A stretch of 64,000 nt of DNA from an uncultured Kiloniellaceae bacterium (lineage in GTDB: Bacteria > Pseudomonadota > Alphaproteobacteria > Kiloniellales > Kiloniellaceae). The notes below the pieces were generated by a model, which was given only the letters and a program-made list of their open reading frames with translations, had not been told where the DNA came from and made no database searches. A program made the position numbers and the translations under genes. Where the stretch lies: contig CANLSF010000002.1 of assembly GCA_947493695.1 (NCBI GenBank), forward strand, positions 868,001 through 932,000, written 5' to 3'. Each line of letters starts with the position of its first letter. Positions within the stretch are counted from its first letter, which is position 1. Shown piece after piece: positions 34,542 to 45,300 of the stretch.

Positions 34542-37500
34542 ATGGGTGACATTCTGGAAAGGTGGCGTACTTTTGCCACGTTGACCGATCACTTCCAAAA
34601 GTTGCGCGACAGAGTTAGTCGCCTGGAGGTTACTCGGCGGCGAGTGCTTACTCTCGGTGTGTCGATGCCGGGTATCTTAGGACTGGCTGGATGCACCACT
34701 CTTCCCAAGCCAGATCCCTCAGCTCGCCAAAGGAGCCATGTGAGGGTCATTCGCCGCCTTGGGGCCGCACAAATAGTCGACGTAATCGACCTCGACGAAA
34801 AACATAAAGACATCGACGATGCGGAGGCAACTCAGGTTCCGGACTCGGAGAAGCGAACCTGGACCTTCGACCCGCGAATGTTTGGTGATCAGTGTTGTGT
34901 CGCCATCCTGCGGAACGAGACGCGCTTTAAAAGACTGGAGGTCCGCAACGGCCGATTTCCTGGAACGGATCTGAAGGCCCGTTTTTACATTACTTTGCAA
35001 ACCGCGTCGCGGCTCGATTGGTTCTGGAATGTCACGATCCGATTGAATGGCATCAATCTGGATAGGCAAGGCAAACCGCTTGAGAATTGGATGCGGGGCG
35101 CGCCCCTTCGACACCGCTTGGATAGTCTCACCACGGATGGCTTCGGATTCCTGCGAAGAGGTTTTGCTGATCGGTTGGAGGATCTCGGGCTTTTCATTCG
35201 CAAAGGACTGATATTGTCCCTTGATGCGCACTGGCGCTTCGTCTTGGAGGCGGAGGAAGTTCAGGATGCGATACCAAATTCCATCCGCCTGAACGCGATA
35301 GGCGCAAATTATTGGTCGAACAAACTGACCGGGGAACTGGTCGTGGCGACACCGCTGGATGAGGGTGAAGCCAATCTCGACCCGGCATCTCGTTGTCCTG
35401 ATTGGGCGCGGGCCGAATTAGATGCTGCAACAGGAATTGTTCTGGCAGATTTGTCCACACCCATTCCAGGCGACCAAACAGGCGCCGATCTCTCCGCGGA
35501 CGTTATGCAAGTGATGGCGCCGAACAAGCAAGATAGTTTCCGCGTTGACCAGGATGAGCCAATACTCCAAGCGTCGATCGTTGCTTATCACGTAAATTCA
35601 CCCGCGCAGCCCCCCGCTACTGCTGGTCGAGAGTGCAGATGGGATATTGTCACCAAACGGCCAAAAGCGATCATTCATTGCCTCTCGGGAATCGGGTCTG
35701 CACGCGGTATTCTTCAACGCGGCGCCAATGTATGGCTTGATGCTGTGCGCCTGGAAAAATGGTCCGCCATTGAGGTCAGACGTCCCAAGGGAGCCGAGCA
35801 GGAATTCCTCGGTCAAATCTCTGCGGCCGTGTTTCCAATTGCCATTACCAATGGCCGGTTGTTAGCCAAGGCGTTACCGGGGTTGGATGCTAGTACTCTG
35901 TCCCTCAAGATACGTGCCAACGGGGAAAATCAGTTCAAGTGCTGCTTGGCACAAATCTGCGCTGATATCGCACTCGAGGGTGCAGATTATGCCCACATAG
36001 ACTTTGGTACTCGGGGCGACGATGGAAAACTGGTCACCCCGGTTTTGATGATCCTGCCTGATTGGATCGATGCTGACAGAGCCCGAGCCGATGAGCTAGG
36101 AGAATTGACCTTCGCTGAACTCACTTGCGATGCTGATCAAATCTGGCGATCACGGATGGATTTGGGGTGCCTTCGTACACTCAGAGCTGACATGAACCTT
36201 GATTTGACGTTTCGCTATCGGAGCGTAATGTTGACCTTGGGTCAAGGGTCGCCGCCGCCCGCACTTGCTGCTGTCGATGATCAGGCCACGATGGTAGTCG
36301 AACTACCGCCTCAACACTTGGCGGAGCGGGCGTTAGATAAGAAAGACGAAACAGCTCCCATCTGCGATCCCAATGATTGCGACAGTCCAGATGACCGACC
36401 CCGCAAGATCGCAGCCGATATCGATGTTCTGGAAAGCCGATTAGCGAACCGGTCGCGTGTTGCTTTCAACATTCCTAAAACGATACCCGACACCGAAATA
36501 CCTGATGGATCGCAAGTTCCTTTCTCGCTCGTTTTCTCGCTTGTGGGCCTAACTAATTGGCCGCAGTTGGAGCCAGCAGTCAATGCTCGAGCGCTGCCTC
36601 AAACGGCAGGCTTAGAGAAGCAACTCAAAACTATTGAGTTTACTCCGACAAGTGATGCGCAAACGAACCGGAGGAAGTTGCGCGACGCGGCTCGTGATGC
36701 CATCAAGATGCCAGGGCCGTTCGAGACTGCCATAGAGCTTCCTTACCGAGTGATCCTATCGCCTTCTTCAAACGCCCGCTGGACGACGTCTCGCATAGAT
36801 ATGCTACCCAGCGAGGAACCGATCCCATTGTGGTCAGCGGATATCAACACCAAGCGCGGAGACCCAAGTTTCAGGGCAATCTGGTCGCCGGACGTCATAC
36901 CGGAGGTCCTATCCGACGCCGGAGGAGGACGGCCGAAACCACCTACCCGAAACTCGTCACCGCCTTGGCTGAAACTTGGTCCTAACGAGCGCCCCTCCGC
37001 CCCTGAGCAAGCCGATCACGAATTCCTTATGAGCACGACCGCCTTCAATCGACATGAAATGGTGTTGGTATCGTCTGTCTTCGGCTTACCTGCCCTCATG
37101 GGGATTTCAGTGGACGTGGATGAAGCAGCGTTAAAGGACCCCAACAAACCCTATCAACCAAAACCGAAGGATAACTCAAACAAGGACGCAAGCGTTGTCC
37201 CATCGCCGAAGGAGATACCGCTCTTTAAGGACCCTAACCCCAAACGCCTAGTTTTCGAGGGCCTTTATGTGCCGCGCGCGATCACTCCCCGAGCTCTCGG
37301 TTTGACAAGTTTCGGAGGTTATCTGGACTCTGAAGGCAGTTGGGAGCCGCCTGCGGCGCACGCCGATCTTTGGCCCGCCCTGAATTTGGAACGGTGGCGC
37401 CATCAAGCGATCCTCGGACGCGACACCTATGTGGAGATCGTCAGTAAGGGCTTCCTGTTTCCCATCGGGCTTCGCGCGTCATACATCGAAATTACGGAGC

Positions 37501-40500
37501 GGAAATTTCACACCCATCCCAAGTACGGCTTTCCCATCGCGGTGTTGATCAAGCGCCGGTACATCCAGGTCAGCCGACCCGAAAAAACTTACAAAGCGTT
37601 GAACCAACGCCATGACGGGCGTGGTTGGCCAGTGAAATCCTTGAAAATGGTCACGCTAACGACACCAGACCTGGTGAGGCCCGAGAAAGGACCAAACTAC
37701 GGTGGTAGACGTACAACAATCGGATTAACGAGCGGGAACGCGTTCTGGCCGAAGACTCAAGCGGGCAAAGGGTATGAGGGACTGTTCCCGTTCAAGGTCC
37801 GGTTCGATGACGATGACCAAGAACTCGAACTTCCGCTCATGTTCGTAGACAACACGGCTACGCACAGTCCCAAAGAACTCTATAAGATCGTTAAGCATTA
37901 TAACGACGAGATCAGTTCGAACAGCCAGTTTCGGAACCTTAAGGTTCCGACGATCCGGCGCCAATATGCCGACAGCACCAGAGCGGGAGACACAGAGTTT
38001 CCCACCTATAACTGGCGGTTAAAGGCAGCAGGCCGAACCGTTCCCCTGGAGATTCAAGATCTAGAGGTAAAAGAAAATCCCACCAGTGCTGACATCTCCA
38101 AAATCCAGGAGTTTGCCTATTCCATGGACTCTGTCATGGAAAGCGCCGATCAACCGCCATTCTATCCCTTTGTAGAAGAGGCCCGCATTCAGGCTCAATC
38201 AATCAAGGCCATGACGGGATCCGCTACGGGCATTATTGACGTCCAGTTCCACGAACTGTTCATTCGCTATGGCTTTGACACAGCCAAGCCGACAAAGCTC
38301 GGTGGATCAAAGAATCCATCCGAGGTGTTTCTTCGCGTAGTCCGGAACGCACCGTCCTTGAATTTCTCTCAGAATGGTGGAGCCAGCGGCGGTATAGCCA
38401 AACCGAACTCAAAGGTGGTAGGTCTGTCCCGCTCTCATGGTTTGGTGGGCGGAAAGACTGTCCCGGCACCTAACAGTGATCCCAAAAGTGTCACGCTCTA
38501 TCGCAGCAGCCTTGCGGCATCACGGACTCGGACCACTGCCAAGGCGACCGTCGACTCGGATCTTGGCAACTTTAATCCACTGGAAGCCTTTACCGATGCA
38601 AAGTTTCTTGGATTGGACTTAGCCGATTTGCTGAGCGCTGCTCTGTTCGCCACCGGTGCTCCGCAAATGGTGGAGCAGTTCCTTTATGACGTCTCGCCGC
38701 AAATTCCCGACTTGATTAGACGCCTGCAGCGAGAACTCAAACATTTTACCAACACGCTGGACAAGAACCTGAAAGGAGAAATCCCAGGTGTGTCCGGCGC
38801 CACGGCTAACTGGCGAACGCTCTACCCGAAACTTTCGGAACGACTGGTTTCCCTGGATGCGGCTTTAAGTGAAGCGATCGCGCCTTTCGAACAAGTTCCA
38901 AGACCTTCTCCAGAAGCGCTCACAAAGGATCCCAAGATTCAAGCCGCTATCGGCAAGATTGTGAACGAAGTCAAATCCTTACTTGATGAATTGAAGCGTT
39001 TGTCTCGAAACCCGATTCCCGGCGTCGTCAGCGACACCATCCGTAGGATCCGGAATACTGCTGCCGTGGCAAAAGACCTGCCAAGAGCCATATTCCAAGA
39101 AGCTGTTTCTTTGCTGGTGACGATGGCAAAGGATGCCAAGAAAGCGGCCCTTAATGACTTGGAAATGGAGCTAAAGACCCTAGAGAACGAACTGCGTCTG
39201 GTCTTGAACGGTGAGGTAAAAAATATCCTAACACTGCTCGATAACGCGCGAAACGGCCTTGAGGAAGCGATTACAGAAGAAGCCAACGCTAAGTTCATGG
39301 ACTACTATGAAAAGTCCTCGTCCCAGCTCAAGGGTTCTTTAGATTATGCCTTTGCCGCTTTGCTCGGACGCCCGGTCGGCATCAAACGCACAATCAATTT
39401 AGCAGCAGAAGGCGATCCACCAATCTACGAGACTGTTCGTGTTTACGAACCGTTCTTCCTAAAAGATTTCGATAACCGTCCGGATGTGGGTGCACTTCGG
39501 GACTCTCTTTATGATAACTTCGTCGCGGAACCGCTGTTGCGATTGTACAACGATTTAAAGGAGTTGGAACGACTTAAGCAGGATGCACTCAATCAACTCG
39601 TTGAAACGCTTCTGAACGCGGTCAAGACGGCGACGCAAATACACGAATTGCATTCTATTTCGGCGATGATCGAGCTTGAAATCGCCGAGTATTGTGAGCA
39701 AGCCATCGGTCCCATCGCCATGACCTTTATGAGGCGAGCTAGCCAAGTCTCTAGCAAACTGACGACACTCGATAAGCACCTTGCTCAAATACACACGGAA
39801 TTCAAAAAGCCGAAGCATCAGAAGTTCCTTCAGAAATATAGTGCTCGACACGGCGGCCCCGCCCACGATGCTCTTGTCGAATTAATGCAGCGTTTGCCGC
39901 AGAGCCGCCAGCGCGTCAGTGAGCTTCTGACCCAGTTGTTCAAGATTCAAGAACAGGTGGGATCTACATGCGAAGACTTCGTCAAAAAAGGTCCAACAGC
40001 AGATCTCAGCGAAGCCATCAACAAGCTTATGAAACTTCGGCGCGACGCACTGAGGGAATTGGAACTGCTGTTGACCAGCATGGTCAACGCTCATTTCGAG
40101 ATCAACTCTCTTTCATCCAGGCTTCCGGCTATATCGACCTTGAATGTTGCTGCAACCAACGACATGCGGCTAATCAAGGATCTTTGGAAGGACGTCAAGA
40201 CAGACGTTGCCTTTACCCACAAATCGGTTGCGGATCTAATCAAGGAAATCACCTCCGTTGACCGTTTGTCCGATGTAAAAGCCCTTGCCACGAAAACTGG
40301 AGCCTTTGTTAAGGGAACTACCGCGACGATCAACCGCTACAAGGTTCGCCTTAAACGGTTTGAGACAATTGACACGGATTCGGAGTTTAAGGCTCTTGTT
40401 GATACAGCTATTGAGAAACTGGCGCAAACCCAGCAGGCACAGATGCTGGAAGGCTCCATCCGTGATGCCATCCTGGAAGTCCAGAATTACAACGATCTGG

Positions 40501-42284
40501 TCGAACGCGAATTCGTTTCATTGATCATGGAGGGAACGGTCCTCGCCAAGTCCCTTCGTAACGAGTCGTTGAACGAGGTACTAAAATTTGTTCAACCCAC
40601 GGCGCTAAGCCTCTATGCCGTTCACGTGTTTGCAGACTATGGCTTGCAACTTCTATCGAAAGAAATTGGCGATATCGGCGACGAAATCAATCAATTCAAG
40701 CTAATCCTCCGGAACGAAGTATTCAAACAACTCGATACCCTAAGCAACCTGCCAGCGTCGCAAGATTACCAAGACCTGAAAAATGACCTTACTACAATCA
40801 AGACCATCGCGGCCAATCTTAAGCCTAAATCAAAAGAGGAGCTAGATGACCTGGAGGGCCAACTTCCGGATGACTGGAAAGTTGGGCTGGAGAAAGCGCA
40901 AGAGCTTCAAGACCGGTGGGAAAGTGGCAGTGTCGGTTTAGTAACCGTCGGCGAAGGGCTTATTGACATGGTCGAGTCCTTGGTTACGGGCGATATCAAT
41001 GAGCTTCTGGACCTGAACCAATTCAAGAGCCGAATTATTGACCGACTTGAAGATGAACTCGAGAAGGCGATTCTGGACCTGATACCCACAAGCCTATCGT
41101 TATCTTATGACTGGGGAACGACGCTCCGGCCATTCCCAGATTCCAATCCCCTTTTCCTGATGAACAAGAATTCGGATTTTTGGGAAAGCCAAAAAGTCTT
41201 TAAGGAAAAGAAAAACAAAAAAAACCATTTTTTGATCGATGTGAAGGGTGCGGTTGATGTCATTTCAGGCGAGCGAGATCTAGCAGTCAGAAGCTACCTC
41301 CGTCCATTTTCCATCAAGTTGTTTCCTGGCTTCGATGCCCTCACAATTAACTTCAAGGGGGCATATTTCGAAGGAGGAGCCGGTGGGTCCGATTTCGATA
41401 TTAAGGTGGAAGACGTTATCATCGGCCCAGCATTGGCCTATATCAAGCGGCTAGCGGAAATGCTAAGCCCTGACACTGGGCCCTACCTGGATTTCACCTT
41501 CTCGCCACCGACTGTCATCGCCGGTTTCCGCCTGAACCTGGGTACGATCAACTTGGGTGGCGTTGCCTTCATCAACATTGCCTTGGACGTGGCCTGCCTG
41601 TTGCCGCTGGACAACCGCCGTGCCCTTTTCCAGTTCGGCCTGTCGAATCGGTCCAAGCCCTTCCTGATTTCGGCGCCTCCCTACGGCGGCGGCGGCTTCG
41701 TCTCAATACAGATGGAGGCGGCTGATCTGGTCGGCTTCACCGCGGGTTTCGAAATGGGTGCCGTTGTCGATATTTCGTTCGGTCCCTTAACGGGACATGG
41801 GAGGGTCACCAGCGGCGTGTACGTCGATAAACAAGCCGGCCGAAGCATATATATAACCGGTTTTGTACAAGCTTACGGTGAATGCAGTATTGCCTGCTTC
41901 GGGGTCTGTGCCGCACTTGGGGTGTCGCTGACCATGGTCGATTCGGACATGTGGGGTGACGCTTGGTACAGCTTCTCTTTCAAGATTGGGTTCTTTAAAG
42001 CGAAGTTTGAAATCAATGTCCAATATACCCTTAAGGGGGGAGAAAACTCGCCCGGAAGCGGTCCGAGCGCCCTTTCCGTCTTAAACAACAGCCAAAGTCG
42101 CCAAATCGACACGATCACCGTCGACGGCATCCGCTTCTATGTATCTTACAAAAGTCCAAACATGGACCAAGCGGACCTGGAACGAGTTTGCCGCAGCGAA
42201 AGTATTGAGGAAGGAGATAAGGCCATCGTCGCCTGTGTCCACGACCGCTCGGACTGGAAGAACTATAGGGACCTTTTCGTCTGA
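34542..42284 (+). CDS. Giant protein A (about 2580 aa), unrecognised, probable lipoprotein
   Basis: I do not recognise this family as a whole. From ATG 34542 the N-terminus has a twin-arginine-like TRRRVLTLG (R32-R34) followed by a hydrophobic run and lipobox LAGC with Cys51, so export and lipidation are possible. Residues about 60-1380 are mixed alpha/beta and proline-rich. Residues about 1390-2180 are long helices with coiled-coil character (many ELKRL/LDEL repeats). The last 350 residues are glycine-rich beta (PPYGGGGFVS near 2380, ITGFVQAYGE near 2440), recalling repetitive C-terminal domains of other large uncharacterised proteins. It is followed after 26 bases by giant B. Confidence 0.85.
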   Translation: MGDILERWRTFATLTDHFQKLRDRVSRLEVTRRRVLTLGVSMPGILGLAGCTTLPKPDPSARQRSHVRVIRRLGAAQIVDVIDLDEKHKDIDDAEATQVPDSEKRTWTFDPRMFGDQCCVAILRNETRFKRLEVRNGRFPGTDLKARFYITLQTASRLDWFWNVTIRLNGINLDRQGKPLENWMRGAPLRHRLDSLTTDGFGFLRRGFADRLEDLGLFIRKGLILSLDAHWRFVLEAEEVQDAIPNSIRLNAIGANYWSNKLTGELVVATPLDEGEANLDPASRCPDWARAELDAATGIVLADLSTPIPGDQTGADLSADVMQVMAPNKQDSFRVDQDEPILQASIVAYHVNSPAQPPATAGRECRWDIVTKRPKAIIHCLSGIGSARGILQRGANVWLDAVRLEKWSAIEVRRPKGAEQEFLGQISAAVFPIAITNGRLLAKALPGLDASTLSLKIRANGENQFKCCLAQICADIALEGADYAHIDFGTRGDDGKLVTPVLMILPDWIDADRARADELGELTFAELTCDADQIWRSRMDLGCLRTLRADMNLDLTFRYRSVMLTLGQGSPPPALAAVDDQATMVVELPPQHLAERALDKKDETAPICDPNDCDSPDDRPRKIAADIDVLESRLANRSRVAFNIPKTIPDTEIPDGSQVPFSLVFSLVGLTNWPQLEPAVNARALPQTAGLEKQLKTIEFTPTSDAQTNRRKLRDAARDAIKMPGPFETAIELPYRVILSPSSNARWTTSRIDMLPSEEPIPLWSADINTKRGDPSFRAIWSPDVIPEVLSDAGGGRPKPPTRNSSPPWLKLGPNERPSAPEQADHEFLMSTTAFNRHEMVLVSSVFGLPALMGISVDVDEAALKDPNKPYQPKPKDNSNKDASVVPSPKEIPLFKDPNPKRLVFEGLYVPRAITPRALGLTSFGGYLDSEGSWEPPAAHADLWPALNLERWRHQAILGRDTYVEIVSKGFLFPIGLRASYIEITERKFHTHPKYGFPIAVLIKRRYIQVSRPEKTYKALNQRHDGRGWPVKSLKMVTLTTPDLVRPEKGPNYGGRRTTIGLTSGNAFWPKTQAGKGYEGLFPFKVRFDDDDQELELPLMFVDNTATHSPKELYKIVKHYNDEISSNSQFRNLKVPTIRRQYADSTRAGDTEFPTYNWRLKAAGRTVPLEIQDLEVKENPTSADISKIQEFAYSMDSVMESADQPPFYPFVEEARIQAQSIKAMTGSATGIIDVQFHELFIRYGFDTAKPTKLGGSKNPSEVFLRVVRNAPSLNFSQNGGASGGIAKPNSKVVGLSRSHGLVGGKTVPAPNSDPKSVTLYRSSLAASRTRTTAKATVDSDLGNFNPLEAFTDAKFLGLDLADLLSAALFATGAPQMVEQFLYDVSPQIPDLIRRLQRELKHFTNTLDKNLKGEIPGVSGATANWRTLYPKLSERLVSLDAALSEAIAPFEQVPRPSPEALTKDPKIQAAIGKIVNEVKSLLDELKRLSRNPIPGVVSDTIRRIRNTAAVAKDLPRAIFQEAVSLLVTMAKDAKKAALNDLEMELKTLENELRLVLNGEVKNILTLLDNARNGLEEAITEEANAKFMDYYEKSSSQLKGSLDYAFAALLGRPVGIKRTINLAAEGDPPIYETVRVYEPFFLKDFDNRPDVGALRDSLYDNFVAEPLLRLYNDLKELERLKQDALNQLVETLLNAVKTATQIHELHSISAMIELEIAEYCEQAIGPIAMTFMRRASQVSSKLTTLDKHLAQIHTEFKKPKHQKFLQKYSARHGGPAHDALVELMQRLPQSRQRVSELLTQLFKIQEQVGSTCEDFVKKGPTADLSEAINKLMKLRRDALRELELLLTSMVNAHFEINSLSSRLPAISTLNVAATNDMRLIKDLWKDVKTDVAFTHKSVADLIKEITSVDRLSDVKALATKTGAFVKGTTATINRYKVRLKRFETIDTDSEFKALVDTAIEKLAQTQQAQMLEGSIRDAILEVQNYNDLVEREFVSLIMEGTVLAKSLRNESLNEVLKFVQPTALSLYAVHVFADYGLQLLSKEIGDIGDEINQFKLILRNEVFKQLDTLSNLPASQDYQDLKNDLTTIKTIAANLKPKSKEELDDLEGQLPDDWKVGLEKAQELQDRWESGSVGLVTVGEGLIDMVESLVTGDINELLDLNQFKSRIIDRLEDELEKAILDLIPTSLSLSYDWGTTLRPFPDSNPLFLMNKNSDFWESQKVFKEKKNKKNHFLIDVKGAVDVISGERDLAVRSYLRPFSIKLFPGFDALTINFKGAYFEGGAGGSDFDIKVEDVIIGPALAYIKRLAEMLSPDTGPYLDFTFSPPTVIAGFRLNLGTINLGGVAFINIALDVACLLPLDNRRALFQFGLSNRSKPFLISAPPYGGGGFVSIQMEAADLVGFTAGFEMGAVVDISFGPLTGHGRVTSGVYVDKQAGRSIYITGFVQAYGECSIACFGVCAALGVSLTMVDSDMWGDAWYSFSFKIGFFKAKFEINVQYTLKGGENSPGSGPSALSVLNNSQSRQIDTITVDGIRFYVSYKSPNMDQADLERVCRSESIEEGDKAIVACVHDRSDWKNYRDLFV

Positions 42285-42310
42285 CACGTAAATAGAAAGG
42301 GGAGGAATAA

Positions 42311-45300
42311 ATGGCTCTAGTAGCAGCGAACGTTCGTGTTGTCCCCAACGGCAAGTGGACAGACGGCCACGACAAGAACTGGTGTCGCATGGGTTTGGTT
42401 GTTGATCCCATAGCTTATGGCAATACGACGAAGACCTTTGAACTATCGCAATGGCCGTATGAGATAATCAAACGGCTAGCCAATCTAGAAATCAGCATTA
42501 ATGGAGTCCCTTACAGAGGTGAGGTTCAGTATCAGATTCCCACGAAGAAAGGGCGCTTGGAAGTTAGCCGGACGGCCCTCGCCCAGGACCTAGAGAATGT
42601 GACCAGTAACTGGCTCAAGGAAGCATCAATACTTTGGAAGAAGTCCTTCAATTTTTTGGACGACAAGAATGCTTTCGAAAAGCTTTTCCAAGCCCTCAAG
42701 ATGGAACAAGACCCTAACACATCGGGTGAGAAAGGCTATGCGGAACCGATGGCGACAGAACCCGGCGGTCCAGGAGCACGCCCCCGGATAGGTTACAACT
42801 CCCTGATCGAAGGGCACGATCCGTCGATCCTTTCAGACGCTATTTCGATCATTCAAACGGCGGCCGGGCTCCTTTCGTTAGGCACGAACAGTTACATCTC
42901 TGGGGCGCGCCTGCGTCCGGGTTTTTTGGATGAGGCGGCCCTTACCTATCATCTATTCTGCCCAACACAACCAGCAACGACACCGGAATTTGCCCGTTAC
43001 CTAGCGCGCGGAGATAAGGAGCATCTGTTGATTGGGCGCGGCGAGCGGGGACTCGGAGACGACAAAGATCAACTCTTCTGGAATCCAGAAATCGATGGCG
43101 TCCTGAAGCCCCGTATTGAAGAATTCATAATGGATATGTCTGATAGTCTTCGCAAACACCAGGTTGATCAGAAGCGAATAACGAAGGCTATTTTGGCACA
43201 GCTCAACAACCAACTGGCGACCATTGGAACTGGTCCTGTCAAACCGCTTGGACGTGCCAAAGATGTTTTTAGGACTGATGTTTTGTCCGATACGTTGATC
43301 GAAGAGGACCCGGATAAACTTAAAGAAGGCCTCATAAATCTATTTGCAAAAGCCATTCGATCGAACCTAGTCGGTGGGAAGGAGAACAAGACGTTCAGTG
43401 CGGAGTACATGACAGCCCTACTGCTACAGGAAGCGGATGTGGCGGGCACGAGAGGTCTGGGTGAAGAGAGAGTAGCAGAGTACCTGCTGGCATCTCGACG
43501 ATCCGGGCTTCGGAAAACCGTGTCCAGCCATATCAAGGATGTCGGCAGCGGAGCGCGCGAGGACAACATGCTTCGAAAGTTGACGGCCATCGCCAATTAT
43601 CCGCGCTTAGCACGTTTCTTAGCAACCATGGTCGACATTGATATACCCGACGATGAGATCGGTGATGGTTTCCCAAAAATCGTGGCTAAGATCGACGAAG
43701 AGTTGGTTCCCGATTTTCAGACCCGTTCGATTTGCCGCAAAGATAGAACTTCGTTCCGCCCCGCGAGCCGCACAGAATACTTTCTGGGGGACAAATTCGA
43801 CAAGAATGCAAGCCAATCCCGCGATGGCTTCCTCAATCTCTCAATGTTGCGCAGCAACGGTCAAGGCAAACGCTATGCTCTTCGGGCGACCGAGATGCGT
43901 GCAAGCATCGAAGCCATGTTACGTGCATCCCACGAGGTCGCGAGTAGTCGCGCGAACGGGGTCCCTGACAGCATGATTGATACAACATCTCCCCAACGCC
44001 GGACAGCTGGGATCTCGTTGATCGATCGGGACCAAAGAGGAAGCAGCGCGATCGAACAAGAGGCCGCTAATTTCAAGATGTTGGGCGGCGAGATAATAGA
44101 CCTGTTCGCCGAAGATTTAACCGACGGACTACGGCTCGACATCGGTTTCCGTGATCTCGACCATGACAGACAGTTAGATGGATCGATCGACTGGCGTTCA
44201 GCTTGCATGCGCAAGGTGGCTTTGCAAGATTCTGTCGACGCCTATTTTTCAGAAAGGACCGACACTCGAGACGCCACTCGTCCATGGCTGCGCGATTTGG
44301 ACGAGGCAACCATTCAAATACCTCATCAAATCAAACGGTCGGCCGAAAAAGACCAAAAGAACAAAGACCTGACACAGACGTCGATTGTTACCAACAGTCT
44401 CGTCCAAAACTACGAAGGATGGTCATTCGGTCTCCCCACGCGGGCCTCCGTGACCAGACTCATGCCCGGCGAACTGCCCGTTTCTCTCTATTACGGGCAT
44501 CCGGATTCTGTGTCGCGCAGCAAGTCGGGACAACGTCTTCCGAACACACTGGTCAAACTTAAATTCTGTCGCGAGTATTTCATGCGCGCGCGCCTTAGCT
44601 ACATCGATGGCAGTGGTATCAGTTGGCGGGAAGCATACGATCTTTATCGCGATAAGACGATCAAGACTACCATTCCCACCACCGACGGACATGTATTCCG
44701 ACGCTTCGAAACGGTTCGTCCGCCCCTGATCTTGCTTTACGAGCCGCTGGACGGATCTGAACCTAAGGAGCGTCAAGCAATGGGCCTAAAAGAAGTATCA
44801 GACGTTGAGGTTGAGTCGGTGAAAGGGTTGGAGTTGAAGGATAAGGATGCGAAGAATAATCGTGCGCAAACGCGAAATCTTGTCCTGCGCAGTTTTGAAG
44901 ACCGCAGAAAAACCGACGTCCAAGAAGGAACGAGTCGATCTCGTCGTGTCATTGTGCCTGAAGAGGTCCCGGTGAACCTCGCCGATATGCATGACGTTTT
45001 TTCCCGTTACCGGGGCGACTGGCCGCCACCGGGCGCTTTCCCCAATTTACGCTTGATGAAAAAGACCGGGGAGTTCCCCACCGTTGACGACCCTAAGGGC
45101 CGACTCACGGATTTCGACATCGGTGACAAGCGCGACGCAGAATGCCCGGACAAACGCTACACAGGCCGGACTAGCGACCAAATCGCAATTCCCGACCGAA
45201 ACCGGCCGGAACCCGATAACCCATATTACCCCGATCCGATGGCGCAGCGTTTGTACGTGGCATGGGTACCGGATACCGCGCAATCCAATGATGATATGAT

